A DNA stretch of 64,000 nt from Mesostigma viride (GCA_009746045.1 RPFO01000065.1:7441862-7505861), one strand, 5' to 3'. Shown: positions 1 to 12,250, counted from the stretch's first letter. The notes: generated from the sequence alone by a model not told the origin. Made by a program: numbers and translations.

Positions 1-3000
1 GCTGCCTCGGGCGACAAGTGCTGGGCGCTTGCGGAATCATTGGAGGCGGCGACGGAGCCCGTGTTGTGCCAGGATCTGTTCCGGGTGTTTGCGCGCACGG
101 TGTTATGCTGGCCGCTGCATGGTGCCGCCATGGATGCGGCGTTGTTTGATGACCTGCTGGCGCTCTTCTACTCCATGGCGGTGCTGCAGGTGGGTGCATT
201 TGGGCCGTGCACTCTAGTTGCAGAGACGTCGGCGAGCTAGTCGTAGAGAGAACGGGTGCTGGCAATGTGGACCGGATGGACCCTTGGCCAGGTTTGGAAG
301 GATATGAATGCCACAGGGTTTACCAAAGTTTTGCTAGTATTGGCTTGGCTTGCCTTGGCTTGCCTTGCCTTGCCTTGCCTTGCCTTGCCTTGCCTTGCCT
401 TGCCTTGCCTTGCCTTGCCTTGCCTTGCCTTGCCTTGCCTTGCCTTGCCTTGCCTTGCCTTGCCTTGCCTTGCCTTGCCTTGCCTTGCCTTGCCTTGCCT
501 TGCCTTGCCTTGCCTTGCCTTGCCTTGCCTTGCCTTGCCTTGCCTTGCCTTGCCTTGCCTTGCCTTGCCTTGCCTTGCCTTGCCTTGCCTTGCCTTGCCT
601 TGCCTTGCCTTGCCTTGCCTTGCCTTGCCTTGCCTTGCCTTGCCTTGCCTTGCCTTGCCTTGCCTTGCCTTGCCTTGCCTTGCCTTGCCTTGCCTTGCCT
701 TGCCTTGCCTTGCCTTGCCTTGCCTTGCCTTGCCTTGCCTTGCCTTGCCTTGCCTTGCCTTGCCTTGCCTTGCCTTGCCTTGCCTTGCCTTGCCTTGCCT
801 TGCCTTGCCTTGCCTTGCCTTGCCTTGCCTTGCCTTGCCTTGCCTTGCCTCGCCTCGCCTCGCCTCGCCTCGCCTCGCCTCGCCTCGCCTCGCCTCGCCT
901 CGCCTCGCCTCGCCTCGCCTCGCCTCGCCTCGCCTCGCCTCGCCTCGCCTCGCCTCGCCTCGCCTCGCCTCGCCTCGCCTCGCCTCGCCTCGCCTCGCCT
1001 CGCCTCGCCTCGCCTCGCCTCGCCTCGCCTCGCCTCGCCTCGCCTCGCCTCGCCTCGCCTCGCCTCGCCTCGCCTCGCCTCGCCTCGCCTCGCCTCGCCT
1101 CGCCTCGCCTCGCCTCGCCTCGCCTCGCCTCGCCTCGCCTCGCCTCGCCTCGCCTCGCCTCGCCTCGCCTCGCCTCGCCTCGCCTCGCCTCGCCTCGCCT
1201 CGCCTCGCCTCGCCTCGCCTCGCCTCGCCTCGCCTCGCCTCGCCTCGCCTCGCCTCGCCTCGCCTCGCCTCGCCTCGCCTCGCCTCGCCTCGCCTCGCCT
1301 CGCCTCGCCTCGCCTCGCCTCGCCTCGCCTCGCCTCGCCTCGCCTCGCCTCGCCTCGCCTCGCCTCGCCTCGCCTCGCCTCGCCTCGCCTCGCCTCGCCT
1401 CGCCTCGCCTCGCCTCGCCTCGCCTCGCCTCGCCTCGCCTCGCCTCGCCTCGCCTCGCCTCGCCTCGCCTCGCCTCGCCTCGCCTCGCCTCGCCTCGCCT
1501 CGCCTCGCCTCGCCTCGCCTCGCCTCGCCTCGCCTCGCCTCGCCTCGCCTCGCCTCGCCTCGCCTCGCCTCGCCTCGCCTCGCCTCGCCTCGCCTCGCCT
1601 CGCCTCGCCTCGCCTCGCCTCGCCTCGCCTCGCCTCGCCTCGCCTCGCCTCGCCTCGCCTCGCCTCGCCTCGCCTCGCCTCGCCTCGCCTCGCCTCGCCT
1701 CGCCTCGCCTCGCCTCGCCTCGCCTCGCCTCGCCTCGCCTCGCCTCGCCTCGCCTCGCCTCGCCTCGTCTCGTCTCGTCTCGTCTCGTCTCGTCTCGTCT
1801 CGTCTCGTCTCGTCTCGTCTCGTCTCGTCTTGTCTTGTCTTGTCATGTCTTGTCTTGTCTTGTCTTGTCTTGTCTTGTCTTGTCTTGTCTTGTCTTGTCT
1901 GGGCTTTGCGAGGGGAACCCCTTGTTGGAATGGGTCAGATTCCAAATCCTGAAAATCCTGCCCATTACATTCCCTGTTGCTATATCGTCATGCATCAGAC
2001 ATGGGCGGGTCATCCTCGCACCTATACTTGTACGCCTTGACCAGTGTTCTGATAGAGACCGAAATGCCTACCCCCTCCCACTTTTGCGCCCCAACCTTTT
2101 CGGTTTGGTTAGCCGTCTGGCGCGCCCGGTCTGCCCCCATCCCCTTGCCTCTTGTACTTTTCCATTGTCTCCTCCTTGCCCTGTCCCGTATATCTCTAAT
2201 GGAAACCTCTCATCGTATTATCTGGCTGGCAGCATGAGCCATCCTCTTCCTCCCCACCCAACCTGTCACGGTAAACATCTAAAAGACATCGTTTCATGCA
2301 CTCGTTGCATACTTACTTCCCCCTTAAACTTTTAGAAGACATCGCTTCATGTTCTATTTCCCAATCGATGCATACTTACTCCCCCCCACACCTTTTTCTC
2401 TCCTGCCTGCCTCCCCTCCTCCCCCCCCCGGTCTTCTCCCTACTCTTTCACCTTTTCTACTCACCATGCTTATCCACCTTACCTATCCACCTATCTGTCC
2501 CCTACCCCACTACAGGCCATGATCAGCTGCGCGCTGGACAGCGGCAGCAAGGGCCTGCGCAAGCGCGCCGCGCCTAAGAACGGGACGCCCACCAGCGCCC
2601 ACAAGCGCGGCGCCGCCCGCAAGCGTGCCGCTTTCAACGGGGGCATCCCCGCGCAGCGTGCCAACCTGGCGCATTCCCCCAGAGACCGCTTGTCCCCCCC
2701 ATCCGCGACACCGCTGATGGAAGTCCCCGGGACAGCGAGGGATGGAACTACTATTTCCCGGGACACCCCGCAAGGGCTGCCACTAAGCTCCGCCCCACCC
2801 CGCGCTGCTTCCAGCTCACCGTCCTCCTCGCATTCCGGGCAAGCCGCGCGTGCAGGCCCCAGCAGCAGCCATCGGGCCACCAGCAGCGCCGAACACGACC
2901 AGCTGAGTGGGGCCAGCGGGGGAGGAAGCCCCGGCCGACAACCTTTCTGGGGCCTGTCCCTCCCCTCCAGGGGAGCGTCTTCGCGCCTTGTGGGCGACGT

Positions 3001-6000
3001 TGACGCTGTGCGGTGCTGGCTGCACCGCAGCGCCAGCCTGTTGCACCCGCGGCAGGCACGGCCCACGAGCCTGTTGGCCCAGGCTGCCAACCCCCTTGGC
3101 CCGTCCCAGGGAGGGTTTGCGGTTAACTCACCCACGGTGACCGCGCCATCATTGTCATCCTCATCTGCAGTGCCATCTTCTCCACCTTCCCCCGGCGTTG
3201 AGCCCATGTGCTTCATCAGCGCGCTCGTCGCAAAGTCCCTGCTGGCATCCGCCGCGAGGGAGGCCGGTGGGGGCGCCGCCGCCACCGCGGCCGCGACCGC
3301 CAGCGATTCAAGCCCGATGGCAATCAGAGAGGCCAGCCAGACGGTGGTGAGGGGTGGCGATAGCCCGATGGCTGTGAGAGGATTAGGAGGAGATAGCCGG
3401 ATGGCAGCAGCGGGCAGCAGTCCGCGTGCGTTCACGTCCGCGAGGCCTTCGTCGCTGGCCCCTCGCGACGCGGACCTCAGCGCTGCAGCTTTGCCCGCTG
3501 CGTCGCATGGGGAGCAGGAGGGCGTGGGGGACAGCGGGCTCACGGACATGGCGGTGGCGGGTGTGCTTGCCGACATGGCAGCGAAAGCGGGTGGCCAGGT
3601 GGGTATGACGGAGGGGGGCGTTGGTGAGTTGGTCGGGTCCCCGATGTGTGTGTCCCCGCCCTGCGAGAGTGCCCTGGATGCCAGCAGTGATGGCGTTGCC
3701 ACCGGTGGCCCCGTGGGCCAGCACCCGGCAGATGCCACGCGTGCCAGCACTCGTTGCGACGGCCCAACTGCAACCACTGTTGCGGGCACCGAGTCACCTG
3801 GCAATGCCGATGCTGGGACTGCTCATGCTGGCGCCCGCGCGGGGCCCTCAGGACCGACCCCTCCAGGGTGCCTGGGGTCAGGCCCGCCCCCCTCGATCCC
3901 GGCGCTCGTACACGACACTCTGGCGTCCCTGTGCCTCACGTTCCTGCGCCAGGCCGCCATCCTGCGCTACAGCCTCTTCCCGGCCGACACGGTCACCCGC
4001 GCCGCTGAGGCCATGGCGTCCGCTTCCGGTGCCGCCGCTAATGGCAGCGGCGCTGCTGTGGCGACCACATCTGCAGGACGGGAGGGAAGGAATGGCAGCA
4101 GCAGCGGGGCGGAGCAGCAGCCGCAGGGGCAGAGGTCGCTTCCCGCAGGGGTTCCCCCTGTGCCGTCCTTGGCGGCGGCACCTGCTCCTGTGGTGGACAA
4201 GGGCAAGAGGGTGATGCGGGAGGAGGAGGAAGGAGAGCGGCCGGATGAGGCATTCCTGGCGTCCGTCACCGCCGAGCGCGCCATGCTGGCCGAGTGGCAG
4301 CTCCTGTTGCGGGCGCTCAGTCTCCCCAGCATCCCCTCGCTTCTGGCGCTGTCACGCTGCCAGTGCCCCACCGCCGCCACCACCCCCTTGAGGGAGCCGG
4401 GCCATGTGCACCCACTGGGCACGGGCGTGGCTGCTGTGCATGCGTCCCCGCCGCTGCGGCTGATGCGGCGCATGACCAGCTGGTGCGACGACGTGCTGGG
4501 AACGCTGGGCAGGTGGCTGACTGAGCCCGCGGCCTCCTCTGTTCTCGACCCCACTGTCGTGGTGGGGGGGATGCCGGTGGTGCCAGATGCCAGTGTTCCT
4601 GCGGGGGCTGCTACGGGGGAAGCCCGCCCGGAGGGTCTGGTGGGGAGCGGCCGTGGAGAGCAAGTGCAAGGGCCCGGGGAGGGCGGTTCGTCCGTGAGAG
4701 ATGCTCATGCCAGAGGTCAACTGGGGCCAGGCACTGCTGGTGCAAGCGCACCCGCAGGCACCGCGGCCACGGGGGCAATGGTTGATGCCGTTACGGGTGC
4801 TAGTGGCGCCGGGCCGAGGGGCGGCAGGACGGGCCGGCGGTCCCTCGTGCGTAGGGTCGTGGGCGGTGGTCCGCTTGTGCCGTACGTGCGTCGGCCGCAC
4901 CGCGTGTCGCCCGTGCAGCTGCTGCAGCTGCCGTTCTGCTTCCACGACCTCTTCCAGCTGTGAGTGAGACCTCTTGGCATGGACATTGCCCGTATTGCAC
5001 GTCCCTGGTGGTGGCGTGTTCACGTCGAAAAGTCGCGTTGGCTACACAACAGCGTATACCGTACGCTTTAGGTGAAAGGATTGTTCGGACTTTGACGCAG
5101 GAAAGGGTATTTGCATTAGGATTCAAAGGCAGGAAAGGGTAATTAGTACTCAACGCAGGAAAGGGTAATTAGTATTCAAACGCAGGAATGGGTAGTTTCG
5201 ATTTGAAAGCAGGACGCCATGCGCTCTCGCGTGCACGTGGGCATGTAAATGCTGCCATCTCATGAGCGTGCTGACAGAATGGGACTGTGGGACCGCGGTG
5301 AGATGCTGTCAGATAGCCGGTCTGGCCCCATGGCTGTCACAAGACATGGATCCTACCACCCACGTATCTGTTTCACAAAATTAACCAACTTTTTCATCCA
5401 CCCATTCACCCACTCATTCACCCACCGATTTTCCCACCCACTCACCCATCGGCTGGTTACTGCCATGATACTCAATCATGATCGTCAGGTCCTCTATCTA
5501 CACTAAACGCATGTGTAGTATTCAGCTTTCAAAGGAGTGAGAATGGGACTTATTACGTCATATATTCATGTAATGTATCCGTGTCATACACTGATCGCAT
5601 AATGTCATTGCATCCCACCACCACCACCTTCCCCCCCTGGCAGCTACGTCTCACGCCGCTGCCACAACTGCCAGACGGTGCCCGAGCGGCCCGCACTGTG
5701 CCTCCTCTGCGGCACGCTCGCGTGCGCGAACACCAAGTGCTGCGCCGCGCCCCCCAGCGCGCGCACCCACGGCCGCCACCGGCTGCAGGCGGGCGAGTGC
5801 TTCCAGCACGCGCACCACTGCGGCGCGCGCCTTGGCGTGTTCCTGCTGCTTAAGGTCGGTAGCAAAATGACTTGGGGGCATGGGTTAGGGACATGGGGAC
5901 GTGGGGACATCGGGTTGGGGGAATGGGTTAGCATCGGATAGGGGAACTATGTTGCAAGTCGAAGCAGGGCAAGGCAGGATGAGCCACGGTGGGGCGGGGA

Positions 6001-8191
6001 TGTATCGAGCAGCAGATTGCGCGGTCGCTCCCTCCGTGGACCTCCCTCTGTCTCATAAAAAATATTCATATCTTGAGTTATATCGAGTTATATACGCTTC
6101 ATGTCACTTTGCAAAACGTCATTTTGCGAAAAGTAATTTCCGCTGGCGTGCTTGGATCCTGGTTGCTGACTACCTCTGCCTTGATGGACGTTGTGGGTTT
6201 TCATGGATGGCATTCGTGACGACTGGCAGAGCACCGGCGTGCTCCTGCTGCGGTGCGAGAGGGCGTGCTTGTGGCCGTCACCCTACCTGGACGCCCATGG
6301 CGAAGAGGTGAGCAACTGAACGTTTTGGTTGTTTGCTGCATGCAAGCGTGCCTCCCCTCCAAAAGCAAGCTTGCCTCACCGCCAAAATCATGCGTGCCTT
6401 CCCGCCCGAAGCTTTCGTTTACTGTGGGATGCGTATGACAAAGATTTGACAAGCATACTCGGCAAGCTGTTGGCTGTTGAATTGTAAGTGTCGTATTATT
6501 ACGTCTGTGCGATTTCATGCCTTCTGGATTGGCCATCGTTGACAAAGGGGGATAATTATCAGAAGGGCCAACTTGCCAAGGCTTTGGGCACGACTGATTC
6601 TAGACTAGGTTTTGAACTACCATGACGGTCTCCAATGGCATAAGGGAATCCAGTAGATACAGAGCTGTGTCTGGATGGACTGGCGAGACAACGACACAGC
6701 TACCTCAGAAGGCAGAACTGACTAGCCAGCCATCCCCCGTGTGCGCATGCATTGGGGCGTGTCATTCATTATGTCAACAGAGCGGGCGGCTAGCAGAGTG
6801 AAAAGCTGTGATCCGCTCTCCCTTTCACCATTCTTACGTTGCTTCTGCGTGCGACATGCAAACTATTCCGTAGCTGTCTAGAGTATTCGTTATCGGCACC
6901 GCCTTCTGTCTTGGTCTGGAGAGCTAGCCATTCGCCAAGACCTCATAACAGGTTTATCCAGGGAACAAATCGCGAATGGTGGCAGGCGAGCTATGCTCTT
7001 CTGCCCCTGCGTGCAAAGTGCATGCTGTCGTTCTCAACCGCTCAACACCGTGCGTTTTTGGGTTCCCTCTCGCCTGCTTACCTCTCCCTCCCCCGCCCCC
7101 CCCCTCAATGATGGGTGTCGGGTGACAGGACGTGGACCTGAAGCGCGGCAAGCCGCTCTACCTGAACGCGGAGCGCTACGAGATGCTCACCACCATGGTG
7201 CGTGGGCCAGAGCGCATCGTGTGCGTGTGTTGTCCTAGTCGTACGGTGTGGGTGTGTATGCATGTGGTCATTTGGTTAGCTTCTTTCCGATACCGTTGGC
7301 CATGTGGTGGTGTGCCTTAAGAGGTGCAAAGACATGCGCCTACTCAGTGTTCACCATGTGTAGCTTGGGGTCATTTGTGGGTTGCTTGGGGTCGCTTGGG
7401 GCCGCTTGGGGCCGCTTGGGGTCGCTTGGGGTCGCTTGGGGTCGCTTGGGGTCGCTTGGGGTCGCTTGGGGTCGCTTGGGGTCGCTTGGGGTCGCTTGGG
7501 GTCGCTTGGGGTCACGTTGGGTCGCTTGGGTAGCCAGGAAGTTTAGGGAGTAGACCTGCATGTTGTGGGGAGAAGGGACGTTTGCTGCAGTTTGTATCAA
7601 GACGAGGGGAAAAGACAGGGAGGAGAAGGGACCAAACTGGGTTGTGCTGGACTAGCGACTTCTCAAATCGAGCCACCGTGTGATCATTGAAATGTCAAAG
7701 CGGTGTGTTGTGTTCGCTGATTCCCTTTGGCCTATTTGTAAGAAGTATAGTGGGTGATCCGTGGTATGCCATCAAGAATATGGTCTGGACTGTTGTGCCG
7801 CCAGTGTGCACAGGGCCTGGTGTTGGGTGTACAAATGCTGTGGGTGACCAGTATGTTGCTGGTCTCCGGTGCGTCATCGAGATTGTCTCTATCGAGATGA
7901 GGCTTGTTCAATGTTGGATGTATGGACGGTTCAAACATCGGTAGGCTAGTGCTCTCGTGGAATGGCGGTTGCTGGTGGGTGTTGTTCAAGAAGACATTAT
8001 TCCTGAGACATCTTATTTTACCAAGGCCCGCGCCGCGTCCCTCTTCCACCACTCTCCCCTCCTATCTGCCGTTCTGGGCGAACTTCGCGGCCCTTGTTCT
8101 CTTGGCTACTTTCCAGGTCGCCAAGGGATCGATGGAGCACAACTCGGTGGTGCTGGCTCGCACAGTGCGCCGGGATGGCATTGTTTTCTAA
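1..8191 (+). CDS. UBR/PRT6-like N-recognin E3 ubiquitin ligase, 3' part (5'-truncated by window)
   Basis: Six exons are readable: 1-189, 2516-4959, 5644-5854, 6230-6307, 7129-7197 and 8117-8191 (TAA stop at 8189-8191). Every junction uses GT...AG and keeps one frame; exon 2 ends in phase 2 and exon 3 completes the codon. The spliced C-terminus reads FHDLFQL-YVSRRCHNCQTV, then PALCLLCG, GECFQHAHHCGARLGVFLLL, WPSPYLDAHGEE and KRGKPLYLNAERY. This is the conserved C-terminal cysteine/histidine-rich region of UBR1/UBR2/PRT6 E3 ligases, which recognise destabilising N-termini in the N-degron pathway. The UBR box and RING lie upstream of the window. The last exon (VAKGSMEHNSVVLARTVRR) follows usual UBR spacing but is less conserved. 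The family assignment is strong; orthology to PRT6 rather than another UBR is inference. Confidence 0.85.
341..1900 (+). repeat. Pentanucleotide array, 312 units in four sequence blocks, inside intron 1
   Basis: A continuous 5-bp array fills most of the first intron of the UBR-like gene. The blocks are TGCCT (about 341-850), CGCCT (851-1765), CGTCT (1766-1830) and TGTCT (1831-1900, with one TGTCA). Adjacent blocks differ by one C/T transition in the unit and the register never breaks. It has no stop codons in several frames, so it creates long artificial ORFs on both strands. Confidence 0.97.
1901..2515 (+). other. Remainder of intron 1
   Basis: Pyrimidine-rich sequence with runs of C and T leads to the acceptor CCCCACTACAG at 2505-2515. 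No gene or repeat family was recognised here. Confidence 0.7.
2516..4959 (+). CDS. Exon 2 of the UBR-like gene: long low-complexity insertion
   Basis: This single exon encodes about 814 residues. Roughly the first 780 are Ala/Gly/Ser/Pro-rich with little predicted structure. Two stretches look folded: DTLASLCLTFLRQAAILRYS around residue 465 and a helical block (LAEWQLLLRALSLPS) near residue 595. The end, SPVQLLQLPFCFHDLFQL, is the conserved UBR motif that leads into the C-terminal zinc-binding region. Conserved islands joined by long disordered insertions are typical of large proteins in volvocine and related green algae. The donor is GTGAGT at 4960; the in-frame TGA at 4961 is intronic. Confidence 0.8.
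5096..5212 (+). repeat. Short imperfect tandem repeat in intron 2
   Basis: Four to five imperfect units of roughly 30-36 bp each carry CAGGAAAGGGTAATTAGTA or a close variant. It lies in the 4960-5643 intron, which also holds a CCCA/TTCA-rich stretch near 5395-5445. Confidence 0.75.
5644..8191 (+). CDS. C-terminal exons 3-6 of the UBR-like gene
   Basis: Exon 3 (5644-5854) carries CHNCQTVPERPALCLLCGTL followed by CC and GECFQHAHHCG, the C/H-rich metal-binding residues. Exon 4 (6230-6307) encodes STGVLLLRCERACLWPSPYL, DAHGEE. Exon 5 (7129-7197) encodes DVDLKRGKPLYLNAERY. Exon 6 (8117-8191) ends the protein. Exon 3 uses GTCGGT as donor, weaker than the GTGAGT/GTGAGC/GTGCGT donors of its neighbours. 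The introns between them contain only simple repeats and unrecognised sequence. Confidence 0.85.
7381..7530 (+). repeat. 10-bp tandem repeat GTCGCTTGGG, 15 units
   Basis: Fifteen near-perfect units lie in the intron between exons 5 and 6. Two units are GCCGCTTGGG, one starts GTTG and one is GTCACGTTGG. Confidence 0.95.
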
Positions 8192-8932
8192 CTTTGTGAA
8201 CCAGGCAACTGGGTTGCACCCATCAACTTAGTATCGAAAAATATATCACATGCTGTATGGCGCATGCGTGATCATTTCAGAAAGTATCACATACAACGTA
8301 TGATGTGTGTTTAACTGTGGTGGGCTGCGCGTAAAGCATTCTGCACAGGGTCAACTTCATGCGACCCCTTCAGGTGAGAGCCCTTCTTGTTTTGAACATG
8401 GGGCCTGCCTGCTCACTGAGGGCACTATGTGTGGTAATGACTGCTCCAGCCTCCAGCCTGTGACATTAATAAAGTAATGCCTGTGACATGGAAGCAGACT
8501 GTGGAGCTGCGAGGCCGTTTTGACCATAGAAATTCCTAGCTTACTTCTGTCCTAGCCGCGTTGCCGATCTGCTTATGTAGACAGACAGTGAGAACTGATA
8601 TGGTGAGTTGGGTGGTCAGTTAGGGGCAAAACGTGACATTTCTACAGTGTGTACCCAGTGGGCCGCAGCTGTATTGATAGCTCAGTCTATCAAGTGAGAC
8701 AACTATAATCATAACCATGTGAAGTATGTCTGTGGATGTGCAGTCTTATAGGAGAATGGATATTAGAGTATGCTGCCATCTGGCCTGAAATGAGTATGTA
8801 ACATGTTTGCTAGTTTTGGTCAGTGGTGATTGTGTGTGGATCTATATGCACACATGTGTGGGGAGATGTTACCGAGGTGTGCTGCCCTGTTGGCATGTGC
8901 TGATTCATCTGTTTGTAACTATTTCATTACAC
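8192..8932. other. 3' flank of the UBR-like gene
   Basis: AT-richer noncoding sequence with no supported gene. A copy of the 57-bp repeat seen again at 10.9 kb lies at about 8899-8926, immediately before the TTAA-type element, and marks the original target of that insertion. Confidence 0.6.
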
Positions 8933-10855
8933 GGGGACTCGCACGTCCAAAAGCCTGAAAAACTGACTTTAATGAATATCAATTCCAGTGCACTTGGGAA
9001 CCATCTAGTGATGATTGAGTACCATAAATATGATGTTAGGACATTCATTCCACCACTTAAGTTGGGGGTACTACCCCCAACCACGCACCGGTGGCGAGCT
9101 AAAAATAGAAAAAGACGCTATTTATGAGATATTTTGCCCAAGACAAACCACTTATCCAAATGACCTGCCCATACATTCCTGCAAAGTTCCCCCACTTAAA
9201 AAAATCTGGGCTATTCACATGGCCAAAATAATTACATTTGTTTGAGTTATTAATTTCCCCGCAAAATGGGTACTTTTTTTAGCCAAAAAAAATAAATCAA
9301 ATCATCAACACATCGATAGGGTCATCCATACATTCGAAATTCCACTGAGTGGGGGTAAACACAACCCCAAAGTTTGAGCTCATTCTGACAAGCGTAGCTC
9401 AAGTTATATATTGATTTCCTGTGATGCCACCTGGGCAGACGCTAAAAGAGAATTGAGCTAGTGCTGAGCCAAAATGACTTGTGTTTTGCCACCCTAGACA
9501 CCCAAAAACATGCCCAATTTGATCACGGAATGTGAGGAGGATGCCCGGCGCGTCATACGCCATACCCTGCCATCGGCACAGCCAACCTTGCGAGTCTACC
9601 TTTAACAACAAGGCTGGTAGGACGGCACGCCTGCAGAGCAGCATATGCAATGCCTATCTCATGCTAATAATGTGTGCTTTTGTGCCAACAACCAAGTTGT
9701 TCCACCCAACAACACATTAAAAACCCTCTTCCAAACTTGCCCAACAAGCCGGACACGTGGAGGACCACACACGCAGTATATAAAGAGAAAATAAGCTGAG
9801 TTCTTATCCAGCAACCCGTGGCTAGCTGCTGTGGCTAGCATCACAAAGGCTATCATTTACTCAGTGGGAAAGGTGAAGAGAACATTGGAACAACCTACCT
9901 GACGCATGTGCCACCAACGCATTGTGTCCAGCAAAATGCACACTGCCTCCTTTCTAGCAAGCACGAGCCACTTTCTTTAGGAGACAGGTGCCAGCTCGCC
10001 AGTGTCTGGGGACAATGATGCCGCTGCTTAGGAAGACCGCGTGAATTTCCTCGAACACAACTGTCTATACCACAAAAGAAATGTCAGAGAAGCATGGAAA
10101 CAAAAGCATGACACCTTCCCGACAGGTTGTGGGCCACGCGCTGCAGCCAGCCAGCCACGTCACAGACGAACTGGCTGAAAACCATCCAGGATTCTAACGA
10201 TGCAGCGCCAGGACCCGCAACTTCATGGCAGCATCTGGCTGGAAAGAAGGCAAAAAGCTTACGTTTAAAGAGCCAAGAAAGCAGGAAAACGCTAGCTATA
10301 GACGTTTTATACAATAACGTACCATAACGGGCATTTATTCGTGCCCAGGCGCACAAGAAAGGCCAGCCTTTCATGGAGAGGTGGGGCGCGAATCGCGCAG
10401 GCCTAATATTATCTTACCGCAAAATGACGGGAAAGGTTCATAGAAGCAGCGGGAAATTTACGGATTTAGAAACATCATTACACTAGCTTCCCTTACGACC
10501 ATCAAATCTGGTAACAATCGACAATCACACGGGTCCGCAGGCATCCATTATACTTATAATTCATCCCGGCAGAAATTCAGGTCGGACCCCCCCTGCCGAT
10601 GGTAAAGAACAAAAGCCCGCGACATTATAGATCGCAACCATCCCACCATAAAGTGGAATCATCAACTAATCTTCTCCAACAATCGAGCATGTTTTCCGCC
10701 TTGCGCGTGCCAATTTGTCACGTTTCGTGTAAAAGCAGTCGCCATGGCCACTTCCGCAAGGGGTGCGCGCACCGTGCACCCACTTTTCACGGTACGTACG
10801 GAGGGGTACCGCGGAATTTTTTTGGCGCAGAAAATATTCGCCGCGCCGAGTCCCC
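8933..10855 (+). mobile_element. TTAA-associated DNA element, non-coding, copy 1
   Basis: A 1.9 kb noncoding segment begins GGGGACTCGCACG and ends CCGCGCCGAGTCCCC, so the ends form a 9-bp terminal inverted repeat (GGGGACTCG). TTAA follows the right end (10856-10859). The left flank is not TTAA here, but the left end of copy 2 (32378) is preceded by TTAA. A long inverted copy lies at 30616-32378. TTAA target choice is the habit of piggyBac-type elements (known); membership of that group is inference because no transposase is encoded. Confidence 0.7.
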
Positions 10856-10859
10856 TTAA

Positions 10860-11000
10860 TAACCTCGGTGTCCGCTACCAAGAGCTGATTCATCTGTTTG
10901 AAACTATTTCATATTAATAACGTCGGTGTCCGCTACCAAGAGCTGGTTCATCTGTTTGTAACTATTTCATATTAATAACCTCGGTGTCCGCTACCAAGAG
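10860..11000 (+). repeat. 57-bp tandem repeat
   Basis: Two full units and a partial third contain CCTCGGTGTCCGCTACCAAG and CATCTGTTTG(T/A)AACTATTTC. A further partial copy sits left of the TTAA element at about 8899, so the element landed within this array. Confidence 0.8.
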
Positions 11001-11430
11001 GGCCGCACCCGGGCTGAGCTCTACTGCGAGCTCCCTCTTGTCACCCATACCATCCGACACCGCCGCCTCCTCTTTGCCGGCCATCTTGCCCGCACAGCTA
11101 GACCATGTGCGATACCGATGTGGGCCCCGCGTGTGGGCTTAGGACTGGCCAACCAGGTAGACACCTCCTCCTATGGCAGGGTCCCGTCCGCAACCTAGTA
11201 CTGGCAAACTTACGCGCGCGCCCCTCACCGTCGCGGCGCGACCCGGACCTATGTGACACAAAATTTTGCTTGCCTGATGTAGGGCGTCTGGGACTATCTG
11301 TCCTCCACGCCCACATGATAGACAAGGAGAAATGGGCTGCCGTCTGCGATAAGCACCTTCCTGAGGGGCGTGCTCCTGTTTTATCCCCACGGGCCCCGCG
11401 GCCCATAATTTGCTAGAATGCAGGCCGGGT
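10985..11430 (+). pseudogene. LINE ORF2 C-terminal fragment
   Basis: Translation gives RAELYCELPLVTHTIRHRR, then LLFAGHLARTAR. This matches the tail of the LINE ORF2 copies elsewhere in the window (SHIIRHRRLGLAGHLARTDQ at 39.4 kb). The frame is not maintained afterwards, and this is a remnant. 11431-11530 holds nothing recognisable. Confidence 0.7.
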
Positions 11431-11529
11431 GGAGGTTATTGCCCCTGAGGATAGCCGCGCGCTACACTAGCTACCGCCTCGTCTGCCATTACATCAGAGG
11501 ACAGCTCAGATGAGGATTATATCCCCCTT

Positions 11530-12250
11530 TAGTGACTATATTAATTAATTGGAATTTTATAAATTAATAAAAAATTATAAATTAATAAAAAATAAAGAAC
11601 ATAGCTCCGTGGGGAGCATATATGTAACACATAGCCCTGAGAAAGGGGCATCTATGGGTTTGTAATACAATCAGGGCGACAACCTGCAGGTGTAGGATGT
11701 ACAACTATCACCTGCTCTGGGGCACAAGGTGCACCTGCACCGCCATGATGGTTCATGCCTCCAAATCGAGCTCACACAGGGCGGCTTGGGGAGAAGGCCG
11801 GCCTAGAAGGCCTGCATGACATATGGGGTGGAAGGTATATATGGCTAGGCTATAGCTGGTGTACACATGGCATCTCAGCAGGGAGTAACTCCCTGCATGG
11901 GCAAAGCATGACTCGAAATTGCTACGGCTATTGCAAGGGCTGGTGTGGGCCCATCACGTAGGCATACATGGCCACATAACTAAGCTTTCTAGTCTACGTA
12001 CTACTGCTACATTCCCTAGGCTGGGGTGGCTGGGGTGGCTGGGGCGGCAGGGGTCGCCTGCCAGGGCTTGTGGGCGACGTAGATGTCCGCCCCCTTCCAG
12101 TAGACCGGCTTCTGCCCCGCCGTCTGCCGGAGTTGGAGGTAGGTCGGCCACAGCTCCCGTCGCCGTTGTTGCTGCGTCAAGGTCAAGTCGTCGTCCAGCG
12201 TGTAGGAGGTCCCCCCAAGCCGCTTAATTGCGACGCTTGAGGAACTCCAT
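11530..12250 (-). mobile_element. 5'-truncated ORF1-type retroelement fragment with AT-rich tail
   Basis: Read on the minus strand, 12230-11990 encodes DDDLTLTQQQRRRELWPTYL, then WKGADIYVAHKPWQ, the end of the LINE ORF1-type protein also seen at 17.2 and 58.0 kb. A noncoding 3' region follows, then the hairpin CTCCCCACGGAG (about 11606-11617) and an AT-rich tail of TTTATTAATTTATAA units (11530-11600). The same order of ORF1 end, leader-like region, hairpin and simple repeat occurs at 58.0-58.7 kb. Confidence 0.7.

Noticed and set aside
207-2335. Several stop-free frames of 540-660 codons over the 341-1900 array on both strands
   Set aside because: They are pure translations of a pentanucleotide repeat (LALPC, LASPR, GEARR units) inside an intron of the UBR-like gene.
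2491-3804. 437-codon minus-strand frame opposite UBR exon 2
   Set aside because: A shadow of GC-rich exon 2; the plus-strand frame is supported by splice sites and conserved UBR residues at its end.
7381-7530. Regular 10-bp repeat considered as a CRISPR-like array
   Set aside because: The units are contiguous with no spacers; it is an intronic minisatellite in a eukaryotic gene.
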